64,000 bases of DNA from Alcaligenaceae bacterium (GCA_013416455.1 JACCES010000002.1:124001-188000), one strand, 5' to 3'. Counted from the first letter of the stretch, positions 38,305 to 49,067 are shown. Numbers and translations: made by a program. Notes: a model not told the origin generated them from the sequence alone.

Positions 38305-39698
38305 ATCGTCTCCTGGGTGGAGTGGGTGGATGCCGTCGGGCAGTAAGCGGGAGGGGGATGAAAGCGGCATAGGCCCGCCTCTTCCATGGCGATGGCGGCT
38401 TCTATCACGATGGCGTCATGACCGGCCCGCGCACTAAGCTGAATACCGATAGGCAAGCCTTCCGATGAGAGGCCGATCGGTATGGCCATCGCGGGCAGGC
38501 CGGTCAGGTTGAAAGGCGTGCGGGCCTGGGCGTCGTATGTTTGAGCGAGGGCTTGCTCGTTCCGGATATCGCACGGCAGATACAGGCTCGACAGGCTGAC
38601 AGCGACGTCGACCGTGGCCAGGCTTGCTTGCAGCGCCGTAGTCAGGTGTTTGCGCGCGCGCAGTGCCTGCATATAGTCGTGCAAAGTATGTTCGCGGCCC
38701 ACGAGGAGCCGCTGCTTCGTCCGTGCGGCCAGTGGCCTATGGGAGAGTTCGAGCAGATGACCCAAATGGTCGTATGCTTCAGCATGAATCAAAGTGCGCC
38801 CCGCCTGAGTGAACGCCGGCAAGCCAGGCGTGTTCAGATGGACGAGCCAGCAGCCGGCCGTTTCCAGTTGCCGCAGGATGGCGACGAAAGCCGCGCGGAT
38901 CTGAGGGTCGCATGTCAAGTCGAGCGAGAACGCATCCAGAATGCCGACGCGCAAGCCCGGCAGGCTTCCGGACGGGTGTTGCAGCACCCGTGAATAGGTT
39001 TGCCGATCCGATGCCTGTTCGTAAAGGACGGACGCTATCAATGCGATGTCCTTGGCTGAGCGTGCCAGTATGCCCAGATGATCCATGGATTCTGAGAGCG
39101 GGACCACGCCCCGCATGCTGATGGCTTCGTAGCTGGGTTTGAAACCGAATATGCCGCAGGCGGTGGCGGGGTGGCGCACGGAGCCGGCGGTATCCGTTCC
39201 TATGGCGAAGGCGACCTGGCCGGTTGCGACGGCGACCGCGGAGCCGCTGGACGAGCCGCCTGGGTGGCATCTTTCGTCCCAAGGGTTCCTGGCGGGTGGC
39301 CAGGGCAGATCGAATGAGGGCCCGCCAATGGCGTACTCGTGGAGCGCTGTCTTGCCGACACAAATCGCTCCCGCCTGATCCAGCCGCCGCTTGACCTCGC
39401 TGTCCGCGTCGGCGACGTGCCCGATTCGCATGGCGGAATGGCAGGTCGTCGGCACGCCGATGGCATCGATATTGTCCTTGAGCGCGTAGGGAAGACAGAA
39501 CAGGGGCTGAGTTGCCGGCCCTTCGATGTGGCGTGCTTGCAGTGCGCTTAATGCTGCCGATTCCTGTACTGAAAGAAAGGCGTGCAAGCGCGGCCCGTAA
39601 TGATGGATGCGATCGAGTTGTCCAGTGAGGAAGGATTGCGGATCGCCGCCCGCCATGAAATCGGTCAGGGTTGAGGTGGCGGTGGCAAAACAATTCAC
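38256..39698 (-). CDS. Amidase (amidase signature family)
   Basis: A 480-residue amidase-signature enzyme with a complete triad: Lys74 in YALKDNIDAIG, Ser149 in PGGSSSGSAVAVATG and Ser173 in GTDTAGSVRHP. The spacing equals that of the first amidase of this window, but the rest of the protein differs, so the two are not a recent duplication. It is first in a two-gene unit with Bug receptor 2 and divergent from a LysR gene. Its C-terminal 16 residues are encoded in the overlap with the receptor gene. Confidence 0.88.
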   Translation of the reverse strand: MNCFATATSTLTDFMAGGDPQSFLTGQLDRIHHYGPRLHAFLSVQESAALSALQARHIEGPATQPLFCLPYALKDNIDAIGVPTTCHSAMRIGHVADADSEVKRRLDQAGAICVGKTALHEYAIGGPSFDLPWPPARNPWDERCHPGGSSSGSAVAVATGQVAFAIGTDTAGSVRHPATACGIFGFKPSYEAISMRGVVPLSESMDHLGILARSAKDIALIASVLYEQASDRQTYSRVLQHPSGSLPGLRVGILDAFSLDLTCDPQIRAAFVAILRQLETAGCWLVHLNTPGLPAFTQAGRTLIHAEAYDHLGHLLELSHRPLAARTKQRLLVGREHTLHDYMQALRARKHLTTALQASLATVDVAVSLSSLYLPCDIRNEQALAQTYDAQARTPFNLTGLPAMAIPIGLSSEGLPIGIQLSARAGHDAIVIEAAIAMEEAGLCRFHPPPAYCPTASTHSTQETICTTTSPLPPYSAHAT

Positions 39699-39805
39699 GA
39701 GCAGGTCTCCGTCGGAAGCCGGAAAAGATTTGTGCTTGTTCCGTCTCTGGATGTGGCTGCCGCGGCAGCAATGGCCCCATTCTAGAAGTCGATCAATATT
39801 AAAGA

Positions 39806-39820
39806 CAAATATATAATTTG
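39806..39820. promoter_or_regulatory. AT-rich palindrome between amidase and LysR genes
   Basis: CAAAT-ATATA-ATTTG is a perfect 15-base dyad in the 198-base divergent region. It lies in an AT-rich island (about 39780-39850), with flanking TAAAGA (39800) and TCTTTA (39835) arms and four ATT repeats between. LysR regulators usually bind such AT-rich dyads between divergent genes, so this is a candidate operator. Confidence 0.45.
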
Positions 39821-39896
39821 ATTATTATTATTAATCTTTACGTTAATAGTGTTGGGGTGGATGTCCTTCCAGGCGACCCTTTGCAAAGAGATCCTC

Positions 39897-40835
39897 ATGA
39901 AGCTGGAATTCAAGCAAATCCGTGCGTTTCTGGTGGTTGCGGAAGAATTGCACTTCGGCCGTGCCGCTCGGCGGCTGCATATCAGCCAGCCGCCGCTTAC
40001 GCAGATAATCCAGAAGCTGGAAGCTTCCGTAGGCGTCAGCCTGTTACAACGCACGACACGCCAAGTGCGGTTGACGCCGGCCGGCCAAGCTTTTCAGGAG
40101 CATGCGCGCGCCGCCTTCAAACACATGGACCATGCGGTCTTCGCGGCGCGGCGGGCGGCCGAGGGGGAGATCGGCATGCTGCGAATCGGATTCGCGGCTT
40201 CCGCGGCCTACAACCTGTTGCCAGGTATCATGTCCGTGTTTCGTGAGCGTTATCCCGATCTGCGCCTGCATCTCGAAGAACAGGCCTCTCCGGAATTGCT
40301 GTACCGCCTGGTCTCGGAGCGGATCGATGTGGCGTTGCTCCGCCCTGAAACCGTACCCGTGGGCGTCCGGATGACCGCGGTGGGTGAAGAACCTCTGTAT
40401 GTGGCGGTGGCCAGCCACCATCCGCTGTCGGGAGAGCAGCGCATCGGCACGCGTCAATTGCAGGGAATGCCTTTTATCGGTTTCTCGCAGTCTCGTTATC
40501 TTGATCGTTTGATCAGACAGATCGTGGGTCAGGATGGTGTCATGCTGAATATCGTGCAGGAAAGCGAACTGCCAACCATTCTGACGCTGGTAGCGGCCAG
40601 GGTGGGAATTGCCATTGTCCCCGCTTCGGCGCGGGACATGCGCACCGCCGGGATGGTTTATCGTCCATTGGTGACGGGCAGCGGGCGGGCGGCGCCGTGT
40701 GCGTCGCTCATGGTGGCGTATCCGGATGAGTATGCCAATGCGGCGGTGGATAATTTTGTAGAGATCGCCCAGCAGGTGGCGGGCGCTGTCGGGATGTCCG
40801 CGAGCGGCGCATGGGCGGGGGGCGTCCCTGGCTGA
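39897..40835 (+). CDS. LysR-family transcriptional regulator
   Basis: A 312-residue LTTR. The N-terminal winged helix-turn-helix is KLEFKQIRAFLVVAEELHFG with AARRLHISQPPLTQIIQKLE, and the effector-binding domain follows from about residue 90. I start at 39897; a longer reading from 39849 has no ribosome site. It is divergent from the amidase-Bug receptor pair and is their likely regulator. The effector domain cannot be matched to a ligand by eye. Confidence 0.92.
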   Translation: MKLEFKQIRAFLVVAEELHFGRAARRLHISQPPLTQIIQKLEASVGVSLLQRTTRQVRLTPAGQAFQEHARAAFKHMDHAVFAARRAAEGEIGMLRIGFAASAAYNLLPGIMSVFRERYPDLRLHLEEQASPELLYRLVSERIDVALLRPETVPVGVRMTAVGEEPLYVAVASHHPLSGEQRIGTRQLQGMPFIGFSQSRYLDRLIRQIVGQDGVMLNIVQESELPTILTLVAARVGIAIVPASARDMRTAGMVYRPLVTGSGRAAPCASLMVAYPDEYANAAVDNFVEIAQQVAGAVGMSASGAWAGGVPG

Positions 40836-41033
40836 CGCGGGCTGTGAAATCCGTTCCACCGGGGCGGAACACGGGCAGGCGCGGGATGATCGGAGGCCCA
40901 TTTTTCGGCGCCCCGGGCGTTTTCCCCCGTTCGGCGCGCTACTATATTCTTGTTGCATCTTTTTCGCACCCAAGCGCCGATACGTTACAAATACATCGGA
41001 TAATAGAAAACTGTATATCTGGACGGGGACTTT

Positions 41034-42188
41034 GTGATCTCGCCTCAATTCTGGGGTTCATTTACCTGGCTCTACATATGTATCGTGGCCTTCATGGTCG
41101 GGGGGCTGATCGTCGCGTCGGAACGCTGGCATGGCGTGTTCACGGGCGATTCCGACCTGAAGAAACCGCAGGCCATGCATTCCCGCGCGGCGCCCCGCGT
41201 CGGGGGGCTTGCCGTGGTGGCGGGCAGTCTGGCGGGGCTGCTGGTGCTCGGGCCCAGCAATATGACGCTCACCTGGCTGTGGCCGGTACTGTTCATCGCG
41301 GCCATGCCGGTCTTCGTGGCCGGCCTGCTGGAAGACATCACCAAGGATGTCGGTTCGGGCAAGCGCCTGATGGCGGCCTTCGTCTCCGCGGCCATTGCCT
41401 GGTGGTTCCTGGGGGGCGTTTCGCGCGTCGGCATTGCATGGGCCGACTGGGTGCTGTCCTTCTGGCCGATCTCGCTGGTGTTCACAATGGTCGCGGTGGG
41501 CGGCTGTACGCATGCGCTCAACATCGTCGATGGCATGAACGGCCTGGCGGGCATGATCGCCACCCTGATGGCGCTGTCGCTGGCGCTGGTGGCGCTGCAG
41601 GTGCAGGATATTCCCATCTTCCTCATCGCGGCCGCGCTGGCTTCGGCCACGCTGGGCTTCCTGGTGTGGAATTTTCCGTTCGGGCGCGTGTTCCTGGGCG
41701 ATGGGGGAGCCTATTTCCTGGGATTCATGCTGGCGGAACTCGCCGTGCAGCTGGTGGTGCGCAATCCCAGCGTATCGCCGTTCTATGCGCTCGCCGTCCT
41801 GTTCTATCCCGTATTCGAAACGCTGTTCTCCATCTGGCGGCGGCGTTTCAAGCGCGGTGTGCCCGTCGACCAGCCCGATGCCCTGCATCTGCACCAACTG
41901 GTGTTCAGGCGGCTGGTGCGCGTCACCTTCAGCCGCGACCGCCGGCACGCGGTGCCCGCGTTGTGCAATGCCATGACCTCTCCGTATCTGTGGGTGCTGG
42001 CCCTGATCGGCCTGGTGCCGGCCACGATATGGTGGGACAACGCCTGGGCGCTGTGCGCCAGTCTGGCGGTGTTCTGTTGGGTCTACATCTGGCTGTATTC
42101 CCGGCTCGTGTCATGGCGCCGGCCCGCATGGCTGCTGCTGCCATCGCTGGGCCGCGATTATCACCGCCGCAACTCGAAGCCGCGATGA
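41034..42188 (+). CDS. Undecaprenyl-phosphate sugar-1-phosphate transferase (WecA/WbpL-like GT4 precursor family)
   Basis: A 384-residue polytopic inner-membrane protein of the MraY/WecA superfamily, which starts glycan synthesis by placing a HexNAc-1-phosphate on undecaprenyl phosphate. Conserved cytoplasmic motifs are [27 protein letters not shown] with the catalytic Asp, [11 protein letters not shown] and the basic HLHQLVFRR. The start is a GTG with a GGACGGGG ribosome site. First gene of the polysaccharide cluster; the 198 bases before it hold the cluster promoter but no recognised JUMPstart element. Confidence 0.88.
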   Translation: MISPQFWGSFTWLYICIVAFMVGGLIVASERWHGVFTGDSDLKKPQAMHSRAAPRVGGLAVVAGSLAGLLVLGPSNMTLTWLWPVLFIAAMPVFVAGLLEDITKDVGSGKRLMAAFVSAAIAWWFLGGVSRVGIAWADWVLSFWPISLVFTMVAVGGCTHALNIVDGMNGLAGMIATLMALSLALVALQVQDIPIFLIAAALASATLGFLVWNFPFGRVFLGDGGAYFLGFMLAELAVQLVVRNPSVSPFYALAVLFYPVFETLFSIWRRRFKRGVPVDQPDALHLHQLVFRRLVRVTFSRDRRHAVPALCNAMTSPYLWVLALIGLVPATIWWDNAWALCASLAVFCWVYIWLYSRLVSWRRPAWLLLPSLGRDYHRRNSKPR

Positions 42189-42249
42189 GCGGCAGGCGGA
42201 AGCGCCGGCCCGGATTCCGGCGCTTCCCTTCCATTGGATCGCACATAGC

Positions 42250-43539
42250 ATGGGAGAAAAAATCTTGCGAATCGAAGACGTAAAACTCGCGGTGGTCGGA
42301 CTTGGCTATGTCGGCCTTCCGCTGGCCGTGGAATTCGGCAAGCGGCGCCCGGTGCTGGGCTTCGACATCAATGCCCGGCGCATCGACGAATTGAGGCAGG
42401 GCAGGGACCACACCCTGGAAGTGGAAACCGAAGAACTGGCACAGGCCGTTCACCTGCGTTTTTCCGCCGAAGCCGAAGCCCTGGCTGAAGCGAACGTTTT
42501 TGTCGTGACGGTGCCGACACCCATCGATCAGTACAAGCAGCCCGATCTGACGCCTTTGATACGCGCCAGCGAGACCATCGGGCGCGTGCTCAAGCGCGGC
42601 GATATCGTCATATACGAATCCACCGTCTATCCGGGCGCCACCGAAGAAGTCTGCGTGCCGGTGCTGGAAAGCGTGTCGGGGCTGCGCTACAACGACGATT
42701 TTTACGCCGGCTACAGCCCCGAACGCATCAATCCCGGCGATAAGCAGCATCGTGTGGCGAACATCAGCAAGGTGACCTCCGGTTCCACACCCGAAGTGGC
42801 GGAACTCGTCGACCGGCTCTACGCAGAGATCATCGTGGCCGGCACCCACAAGGCGCCTTCCATCAAGGTTGCCGAGGCGGCCAAGGTCATCGAGAACACG
42901 CAGCGCGACGTCAATATCGCACTCATCAATGAGCTGGCCCTCATCTTCAACCGGCTGGGGATCGATACCCAGGCTGTGCTCGAAGCCGCCGGAACCAAAT
43001 GGAACTTCCTGCCTTTCCGCCCCGGGCTGGTCGGCGGCCACTGCATCGGCGTGGATCCCTACTACCTGACACACAAGGCCCAGAGCATCGGCTACCACCC
43101 CGAAATCATCCTGGCCGGCCGGCGCCTGAACGATGCCATGGGCAGCTATGTCGTTTCCCAGCTGATCAAGGCGATGACGAAACGCAGGATCCAGGTGCAG
43201 GGCTCCCGGGTGCTCGTCATGGGCCTGGCTTTCAAGGAAAACTGCCCCGATCTGCGCAATACCCGTGTCGTCGACATCGTGCGCGAACTGGGTGAATACA
43301 ATATCGATGTGGATGTGTACGACCCCTGGGTCGAGCCCGAGGAGGCCGTTCAAGAGTACGACATCCAGCCGGTGGCCGAGCCGTGCAAGGGCGCCTATGA
43401 CGGCATCGTGCTGGCCGTGGCGCACGACCAGTTCAAGAAGATGGGCGCGTCCGCCGTCCGGGCGCTGGGCAAGCCCGATCACATTCTGTACGACCTGAAG
43501 TACGTCATGTCGGCGGAAGATGCCGACCTTCGCCTGTAA
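42250..43539 (+). CDS. wbpO: UDP-HexNAc 6-dehydrogenase (WbpO/TviB type)
   Basis: A 429-residue nucleotide-sugar dehydrogenase that oxidises UDP-GalNAc or UDP-GlcNAc to the uronic acid with two NAD+. The Rossmann motif is [17 protein letters not shown]. The catalytic cysteine is Cys265 in [15 protein letters not shown]. The lysine region [10 protein letters not shown] and a C-terminal UDP-binding domain ([10 protein letters not shown]) are normal. Long stretches recall WbpO of P. aeruginosa O6 and TviB of the Vi antigen. The epimerase gene follows after 18 bases; together they give UDP-GalNAcA. Confidence 0.93.
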   Translation: MGEKILRIEDVKLAVVGLGYVGLPLAVEFGKRRPVLGFDINARRIDELRQGRDHTLEVETEELAQAVHLRFSAEAEALAEANVFVVTVPTPIDQYKQPDLTPLIRASETIGRVLKRGDIVIYESTVYPGATEEVCVPVLESVSGLRYNDDFYAGYSPERINPGDKQHRVANISKVTSGSTPEVAELVDRLYAEIIVAGTHKAPSIKVAEAAKVIENTQRDVNIALINELALIFNRLGIDTQAVLEAAGTKWNFLPFRPGLVGGHCIGVDPYYLTHKAQSIGYHPEIILAGRRLNDAMGSYVVSQLIKAMTKRRIQVQGSRVLVMGLAFKENCPDLRNTRVVDIVRELGEYNIDVDVYDPWVEPEEAVQEYDIQPVAEPCKGAYDGIVLAVAHDQFKKMGASAVRALGKPDHILYDLKYVMSAEDADLRL

Positions 43540-43557
43540 AACGCACAAGGTTCATTC

Positions 43558-44583
43558 ATGATCGAAAAATTCCACGAAGCCATGGCGGATCTCGGCGCGC
43601 GGCCGCGCCGCTGGCTCGTCACCGGCTGCGCGGGCTTCATTGGCTCCAACCTGCTCGAAACCCTGCTGGCGGCGGGGCAGGAAGTCGTCGGCCTGGACAA
43701 TTTCGCCACCGGCCACCGCCGGAACCTCGACGAAGTGGAAAAAAGCGTGGGCGCCGCCGCATGGGCGCGCTTCCGTTTCATTGAAGGCGACATCCGCGGG
43801 CTGGATGATTGCCGCGCGGCGGCCGACGGGGTCGACCATATCCTGCACCAGGCCGCGCTCGGCTCGGTGCCGCGCTCGCTGGAAGACCCCATCACGACCG
43901 ATGAAGTCAACATCGGCGGCTTCCTGAAGATGCTGGTCGCGGCGCGCGATGCCGGGGTGCGGTCCTTCGTATATGCCGCCTCCAGCTCCACCTATGGCGA
44001 TCATCCCGGCCTGCCCAAGGTCGAAGACCGCATCGGCCGGCCCCTGTCTCCCTATGCCGTCACCAAATACGTCGACGAACTGTATGCCGATGTGTTTGCG
44101 CGCTCCTACGGAACCCCGTGCGTGGGTCTGCGCTACTTCAATGTGTTCGGCCGGCGCCAGGATCCCGACGGCGCCTACGCGGCCGTCATCCCGCGCTGGA
44201 TCGCCGCCATGATGCGCGGCGATGAGGTGGTCATCAACGGCGACGGGGAAACCAGCCGCGATTTCTGCTACATAGAAAACGTGGTGCAGGCCAATGTGCT
44301 GGCCGCGCTGGCCGGCCCCGACGGCCTGAACCAGGTCTACAACGTGGCCTATGGCGGCCGTACCTCCCTGAACCAGCTTTTCGCCCATCTGGCCGATTCC
44401 CTGCGCGGGCTGGGCATCGCCTACGATCTCGCTCCGCGCCACGGGGATTTCCGCGCCGGTGACGTGCGCCATTCCCAGGCCGATATCGGCAAGGCGCGGT
44501 CGCTGCTGGGCTATGCGCCGCAATACGATGTGGTGGCGGGCCTGAGGGTGGCCATGCCCTGGTATGCCGAATTCCTTCGCTGA
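43558..44583 (+). CDS. wbpP: UDP-GlcNAc 4-epimerase (WbpP/TviC type)
   Basis: A 341-residue extended SDR that interconverts UDP-GlcNAc and UDP-GalNAc (or the acids). NAD is bound at [16 protein letters not shown]. The catalytic pair is Tyr166-x3-Lys170 in [17 protein letters not shown], and [11 protein letters not shown] and [20 protein letters not shown] match the WbpP/WbgU group. The neighbouring dehydrogenase completes the route to UDP-GalNAcA. The 3' end overlaps the flippase gene by 20 bases. Confidence 0.93.
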   Translation: MIEKFHEAMADLGARPRRWLVTGCAGFIGSNLLETLLAAGQEVVGLDNFATGHRRNLDEVEKSVGAAAWARFRFIEGDIRGLDDCRAAADGVDHILHQAALGSVPRSLEDPITTDEVNIGGFLKMLVAARDAGVRSFVYAASSSTYGDHPGLPKVEDRIGRPLSPYAVTKYVDELYADVFARSYGTPCVGLRYFNVFGRRQDPDGAYAAVIPRWIAAMMRGDEVVINGDGETSRDFCYIENVVQANVLAALAGPDGLNQVYNVAYGGRTSLNQLFAHLADSLRGLGIAYDLAPRHGDFRAGDVRHSQADIGKARSLLGYAPQYDVVAGLRVAMPWYAEFLR

Positions 44584-45931
44584 TTTGAAACGCCTCAAGT
44601 CCAGAGTGGCCGGCCTGCATTCGGACCATCGCCGCATTGCGGCGGGGGCCTTCCGCGTGGCGGTTTTCCTGCTGCTGGGCAAGGTGGCGGGCGCGCTCAA
44701 GGAAATGGCGGTGGCCTATCGCTATGGCGTGAGCGATGTGGTCGACGCCTACCAGTTCACCATGACCCTGGCGAACTGGCTGCCCGTCACCATCGTCGGC
44801 GTGCTGTCCGTCGTCCTGATTCCCGTGCTGGTGCGCGCTCGCGATGACGACGAAGCCGAACGCCGGCGCTTCCTCGGCGAGCTGCAGGGCTGGGTCATTC
44901 TCCTGGGCGTCGTCCTGGCGGTGGCCACCTACATCGCCTGGCCATGGGTGCTGGAACTGGCCGGCGCCGGGCTGGACGCCGAGACGCGGCGCATGAGCCT
45001 TCAGCTGACGCTGGCCTTCGCGCCGGCGGCATTGCTGACACTGATGACGGGCGTGAGCGCCGCGCGGCTGCGGGCGCGCGAGCGCCATATCAATACATTG
45101 CTCGATGGCGTGCCGGCCGCCGTGATCCTGGTATGGGTGATGCTGGCCTTCACCGCCGATGTGGGGCCGCTGCTGTGGGGCACCCTGGTGGGCTATGCCA
45201 TCCAGTCGGCCTGGCTGCTGTGGCTGGCCGGCCGCGCGGACGGCATGATGGGCCGGCCCCGGCTGGGGTTCAGCACCCATCACTGGCCGGACCTCATCGC
45301 GGCCGCCGGCGTGATGCTGGTCGGCCAGGTTGCCATGAGCTTCGTCGGCCCCATCGATCAATACACCGCGGCCACCTTGGGCAACAACGCCAATGCAACG
45401 CTGGGCTATGCGGCGCGCCTGCTGTCGCTGCTGCTGGGCCTGGGGGCCGCTTCGGTCGGGCGTGCGGCGCTGCCGGTGCTGGCCGACGTCCAGCGCCGCG
45501 GCGATGCGCGGCGCGCGCGTGCGCTCGCACTGAAATGGTCGGTATTGATGCTCGGGGCGGGCGGCTGCGTTACCCTGGTGGGCTGGCTGCTGGCGCCCTG
45601 GATGGTCGGTCTGCTTTTCGAGCGCGGGGCATTCACCGCCGAGGATACCGGACGCGTGGCGGAAGTCATGCGCTGGGGGCTGCTGCAGATGCCTTTCTAT
45701 TTCGGCGTGCTGATCCTTGTGCAGCTCCTGGCAAGCCAGAATCGCTATCGCATCATGGCGGCGATCGCCGTCGCCAATTTCCTGCTGAAGGCAGTGATGA
45801 ATCAGGTGCTGGCGCCCGTCATGGGGGTGTCCGGCATCATGCTCGCCACGAGCCTGATGTATGCCCTTTCCTATGTGTCTTACATGGCAGTGGCCTTGCG
45901 CCGGCCCGATCCGCCGGCTGCCGCTCCATGA
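44564..45931 (+). CDS. MurJ/MviN-superfamily lipid-linked glycan flippase
   Basis: A 455-residue membrane protein with about 12-14 helices and the MurJ-like signatures [30 protein letters not shown] and LLFERGAF near the second half. In this cluster it most likely flips the undecaprenyl-linked repeat unit, a job usually done by a Wzx of the PST family. It is probably not the cell's main lipid II flippase. It starts inside the end of the epimerase gene (20-base overlap); the next gene starts 19 bases after its stop. Confidence 0.82.
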   Translation: MPNSFADLKRLKSRVAGLHSDHRRIAAGAFRVAVFLLLGKVAGALKEMAVAYRYGVSDVVDAYQFTMTLANWLPVTIVGVLSVVLIPVLVRARDDDEAERRRFLGELQGWVILLGVVLAVATYIAWPWVLELAGAGLDAETRRMSLQLTLAFAPAALLTLMTGVSAARLRARERHINTLLDGVPAAVILVWVMLAFTADVGPLLWGTLVGYAIQSAWLLWLAGRADGMMGRPRLGFSTHHWPDLIAAAGVMLVGQVAMSFVGPIDQYTAATLGNNANATLGYAARLLSLLLGLGAASVGRAALPVLADVQRRGDARRARALALKWSVLMLGAGGCVTLVGWLLAPWMVGLLFERGAFTAEDTGRVAEVMRWGLLQMPFYFGVLILVQLLASQNRYRIMAAIAVANFLLKAVMNQVLAPVMGVSGIMLATSLMYALSYVSYMAVALRRPDPPAAAP

Positions 45932-45950
45932 TTGCTTTGCAGGTACCGAG

Positions 45951-47075
45951 TTGAGTTATCCGCTTGAACAGCCCCATTTGATGATCGTCATCCACTCTTT
46001 GAGCGGTGGCGGCGCGGAGCGCGTGGCCGTCGACATGTGCGCCTATTGGCTGCGCCACGGCTGCCGTGTGACCCTCGTGACGCAGAGCGGCCGGGAGTCG
46101 GACGCCTATCCCGTTCCGGAAGGCGTCGACCGCCGGACGCTGGGCCTGGCGGGCGCCAGCGGCAACCGGCTGATGGGCGCCATTGCCAACCTCAGAAGAA
46201 TCCTGGCCCTGCGCCGCCTGATCAAGAAGCTGCGGCCGAACGTGGTCCTGGGCATGATGACCACGGCATCGGTGCTTGCGGTCGCCGCGGCCCGCGGCAT
46301 GTCCTGCCGGGTGATCGCCACGGAACACACACACCCGCCGGCTCAGGCGCTGCCGCCGGCATGGGAGAAAATGCGGCTGCGGGCCTATCCGAACGCCCAT
46401 GCCGTGGTGGCACTCACTTCGGGAACCGCCGCCTGGCTGGAGCAGCATGTGCCGGGTTCGCAGGTGACGGTCATTCCGAACGCGGTGCGCTGGCCCCTGG
46501 ACGCCGGTGAGCCGGTGGTGCCTCCGCCACCGCGCGAAGGCCGGCGCAGGCTGCTGGCGGTGGGCCGCCTGCACCCGCACAAGGGCTTCGATGTGCTGCT
46601 GCGCGCCTTCGCGCAGCTGGTGGAGCATTTTCCCGACTGGGATCTCGTCATTCTGGGCGAAGGGGATGAGCGCGAGGCCCTGCAGCGGCAGATCGAAGAC
46701 GACGGCCTGGCCGGCCGTGTCTCCATGCCGGGCAGGGTGGGGAACCTGTCGGACTGGTATCGGGAATCCGATCTGTACGTGCTCAGTTCCCGGGTCGAAG
46801 GCCTGTCCAACACCTTGCTTGAAGCCATGGCCGGCGGGCTGCCTGTCGTGGCCTTCGACTGCGAGACCGGCCCGCGCGAGATCATCCGCGATGGCATAGA
46901 CGGCGTGCTGGTGACGCCGGTGGAAGACGACGAGGCATTGGCCGCCCATCTGGGCGACCTTATGGCGCGGCCGGAATGGCGCGAAGCGCTGGCGCGCCGG
47001 GCCATTGATGTGCGCGATCGTTTCTCCACCGCGCGCGTCATGGCTTTGTGGAATCATTTGTTCGGGTTTCGTTGA
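45951..47075 (+). CDS. Glycosyltransferase, GT4 family (WbpR position)
   Basis: About 374 residues, a GT-B retaining glycosyltransferase. The N-terminal domain opens with MIVIHSLSGGGAERVAVDM. The donor-binding domain has VGRLHPHKGFDVLLRAF and the E-x7-E region SSRVEGLSNTLLEAMAGGLP. I chose a TTG start at 45951 preceded by AGGT; the first ATG in frame is at 45981 but has no ribosome site. It acts at the inner-membrane face on the undecaprenyl-linked sugar. Its place after the flippase corresponds to wbpR in P. aeruginosa O6. Donor and acceptor are unknown. Confidence 0.88.
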   Translation: MSYPLEQPHLMIVIHSLSGGGAERVAVDMCAYWLRHGCRVTLVTQSGRESDAYPVPEGVDRRTLGLAGASGNRLMGAIANLRRILALRRLIKKLRPNVVLGMMTTASVLAVAAARGMSCRVIATEHTHPPAQALPPAWEKMRLRAYPNAHAVVALTSGTAAWLEQHVPGSQVTVIPNAVRWPLDAGEPVVPPPPREGRRRLLAVGRLHPHKGFDVLLRAFAQLVEHFPDWDLVILGEGDEREALQRQIEDDGLAGRVSMPGRVGNLSDWYRESDLYVLSSRVEGLSNTLLEAMAGGLPVVAFDCETGPREIIRDGIDGVLVTPVEDDEALAAHLGDLMARPEWREALARRAIDVRDRFSTARVMALWNHLFGFR

Positions 47076-47108
47076 CCCTGGCATGAGGCCGGGGCGGAGG
47101 CAGACGGC

Positions 47109-49067
47109 ATGTGCGGTATCGTCGGAATCTGGGGGCCGCTGCGCGACAAGCGCGGGCTGATCGCGTCCGCCTGCGCACGCATGCGCCATCGCGGTCCGGA
47201 TGGCGAAGGCTATTGGGAGGGCGCAGATGGCGATCTGGCTCTGGGGCATGTCCGGCTCGCCGTTCTCGATCCGAGCCCGGCCGGCGACCAGCCCATGCGT
47301 TCCGCCTGCGGCCGCTACGTGCTGGTCCTCAATGGCGAGATCTACAATCATCTGGCCCTGCGCGAGGCCCTGGCGCACGAAGACCGCGCCCCCGCATGGC
47401 GCGGGCATTCCGATACCGAGACCCTGCTGGCCTGCTTTGCCGCCTGGGGTGTGGAACGAACGCTGGAAGCGGCCATCGGCATGTTCGCCATGGCGCTCTG
47501 GGACCGCGCTGAACGCAGTCTTGCGCTGATGCGCGACCGCATGGGCGAGAAGCCGCTGTATGCGGGCTTCGTCGGCGACAGCTTCGTGTTCGCCTCCGAA
47601 CTCCATGCGTTGGCCGGGCTGCCCGGGCTGGACACGCGCCCCGACCGGCGCGCACTGTCGCTGCTGCTGCGGCACAACTACATTCCCGCCCCGTGGTCCA
47701 TTTACCGGCAGATCGGCAAGGTCTCGCAGGGCTGCTGGATGCAGCTCAATGAGCGTCAGTGCCGGCTGGGCGAGATGCCGGCGCAGCGCTCGTACTGGTC
47801 CGCCGCGCTGGTGGCGCAGGACGCTCTGGCCCATCCCCTGGCGTTCGACAATGACGGGGCGGCCGTCGATGCGCTCGACCACGTGCTTGCCGCCGCGGTC
47901 CGGCGGCAGATGATATCCGACGTGCCGCTCGGCGCCTTTCTGTCGGGTGGAATCGATTCGTCGGCCATCGTCGCGCTGATGCAGCGCGACAGCGCCCGGC
48001 CGCTGCGGACGTTTTCCATCGGCTTCGAGGATCCGCGCCATGACGAGGCCCGGCATGCCGCGGCCGTGGCGGCCCATCTGGGCACCGACCATGCCGAGCA
48101 CTATGTCGGTGATCGCGATGCCCTCGATCTCGTGCCCGGGCTGGCGCGGGTTTACGACGAACCCTTTGCCGATTCGTCGCAGATTCCGACCATGCTCGTG
48201 ACACGCATGGCGCGCCGGCACGTGACGGTGGCGCTTTCGGGCGACGGCGGCGACGAGCTTTTCGGAGGCTATGCGCGGTATTTCCGCGCCGCGGCCTGGT
48301 GGAAACGGCGTGAATGCGTGCCGGCGCCCCTGCGCGGGCCGGCGGCCGGCCTGCTGCGGACGCTGGCCGGCGCCACGCCGTCGGGCCTGGGGCGGCATCG
48401 TTTCGACAAGCTGGCCGAAGTGCTGGACGCCCCGCATGCCGGGCATTTCTACCGCGAATTCGTCAGCTATTGGAAGGATCCGGCACAGGCTGTGATCGAT
48501 GCGGAACTGCCGCGCACCGTCTTCGACGAGCCTGAGCAGGCCGGGGGCGGGCATGGGCCCGGCTCTCGGGCTTCGGGACGGGGCATCTTTGCGGCAATGA
48601 TGCTGCTGGATGTCCAGACCTATTTGCCCGACGACATTCTTGTGAAGGTCGATCGCGCCGCCATGGCGGCAAGCCTGGAAACCCGGGTGCCATTGCTCGA
48701 TCACCATGTCTATGCCTTTTCCCGGCGCTTGCCGTGGCAGTATGTCGCCCGCGACGGGCAGGGCAAATGGCTGCTGCGCCAGCTTCTTTACCGCTATGTG
48801 CCGCGCGAGCTGATCGAGCGGCCCAAGAAGGGTTTTTCGGTGCCGCTTGCGCAATGGCTGCGCGGCCCCTTGCGGGACTGGGCGCACGCCTTGCTGGATC
48901 CCGCCCGTCTGCGCCGGGAAGGCCTGTTCCATGATGCGCCCATCCAGAGAAAGTGGCGGGAGCATGTCTCCGGGCGCCGCGACTGGAGCAAACATCTGTG
49001 GAGCATCCTGATGGCGCAGGCCTGGCTGGAAGCCGCCGATGACCGTCATCAAGGCCCTGAGCTATGA
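47109..49067 (+). CDS. AsnB-type glutamine amidotransferase of the polysaccharide cluster (WbpS-like)
   Basis: A 652-residue protein of the glutamine-hydrolysing asparagine synthetase family. Cys2 (MCGIVGIWG) is the glutaminase nucleophile. The ATP-pyrophosphatase loop is FLSGGIDSSAIVAL (about 277-290), with SGDGGDELFGGY downstream. In glycan clusters such proteins amidate a uronic acid carboxyl rather than make asparagine; WbpS in P. aeruginosa O6 is the model. Here UDP-GalNAcA or the GalNAcA residue is the obvious candidate substrate. The stop overlaps the next start (ATGA), showing tight coupling. Confidence 0.88.
   Translation: MCGIVGIWGPLRDKRGLIASACARMRHRGPDGEGYWEGADGDLALGHVRLAVLDPSPAGDQPMRSACGRYVLVLNGEIYNHLALREALAHEDRAPAWRGHSDTETLLACFAAWGVERTLEAAIGMFAMALWDRAERSLALMRDRMGEKPLYAGFVGDSFVFASELHALAGLPGLDTRPDRRALSLLLRHNYIPAPWSIYRQIGKVSQGCWMQLNERQCRLGEMPAQRSYWSAALVAQDALAHPLAFDNDGAAVDALDHVLAAAVRRQMISDVPLGAFLSGGIDSSAIVALMQRDSARPLRTFSIGFEDPRHDEARHAAAVAAHLGTDHAEHYVGDRDALDLVPGLARVYDEPFADSSQIPTMLVTRMARRHVTVALSGDGGDELFGGYARYFRAAAWWKRRECVPAPLRGPAAGLLRTLAGATPSGLGRHRFDKLAEVLDAPHAGHFYREFVSYWKDPAQAVIDAELPRTVFDEPEQAGGGHGPGSRASGRGIFAAMMLLDVQTYLPDDILVKVDRAAMAASLETRVPLLDHHVYAFSRRLPWQYVARDGQGKWLLRQLLYRYVPRELIERPKKGFSVPLAQWLRGPLRDWAHALLDPARLRREGLFHDAPIQRKWREHVSGRRDWSKHLWSILMAQAWLEAADDRHQGPEL

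Noticed and set aside
44564-45931. Annotating the flippase as the housekeeping murJ
   Set aside because: Its position inside the glycan cluster and overlap with wbpP point to a cluster flippase; nothing here shows it is the sole MurJ.
45837-49052. A 1071-codon open frame on the minus strand across the glycosyltransferase and AsnB-type genes
   Set aside because: It is antisense to three genes with clear catalytic motifs and its translation has no recognisable domain; long antisense frames are common at this GC content.
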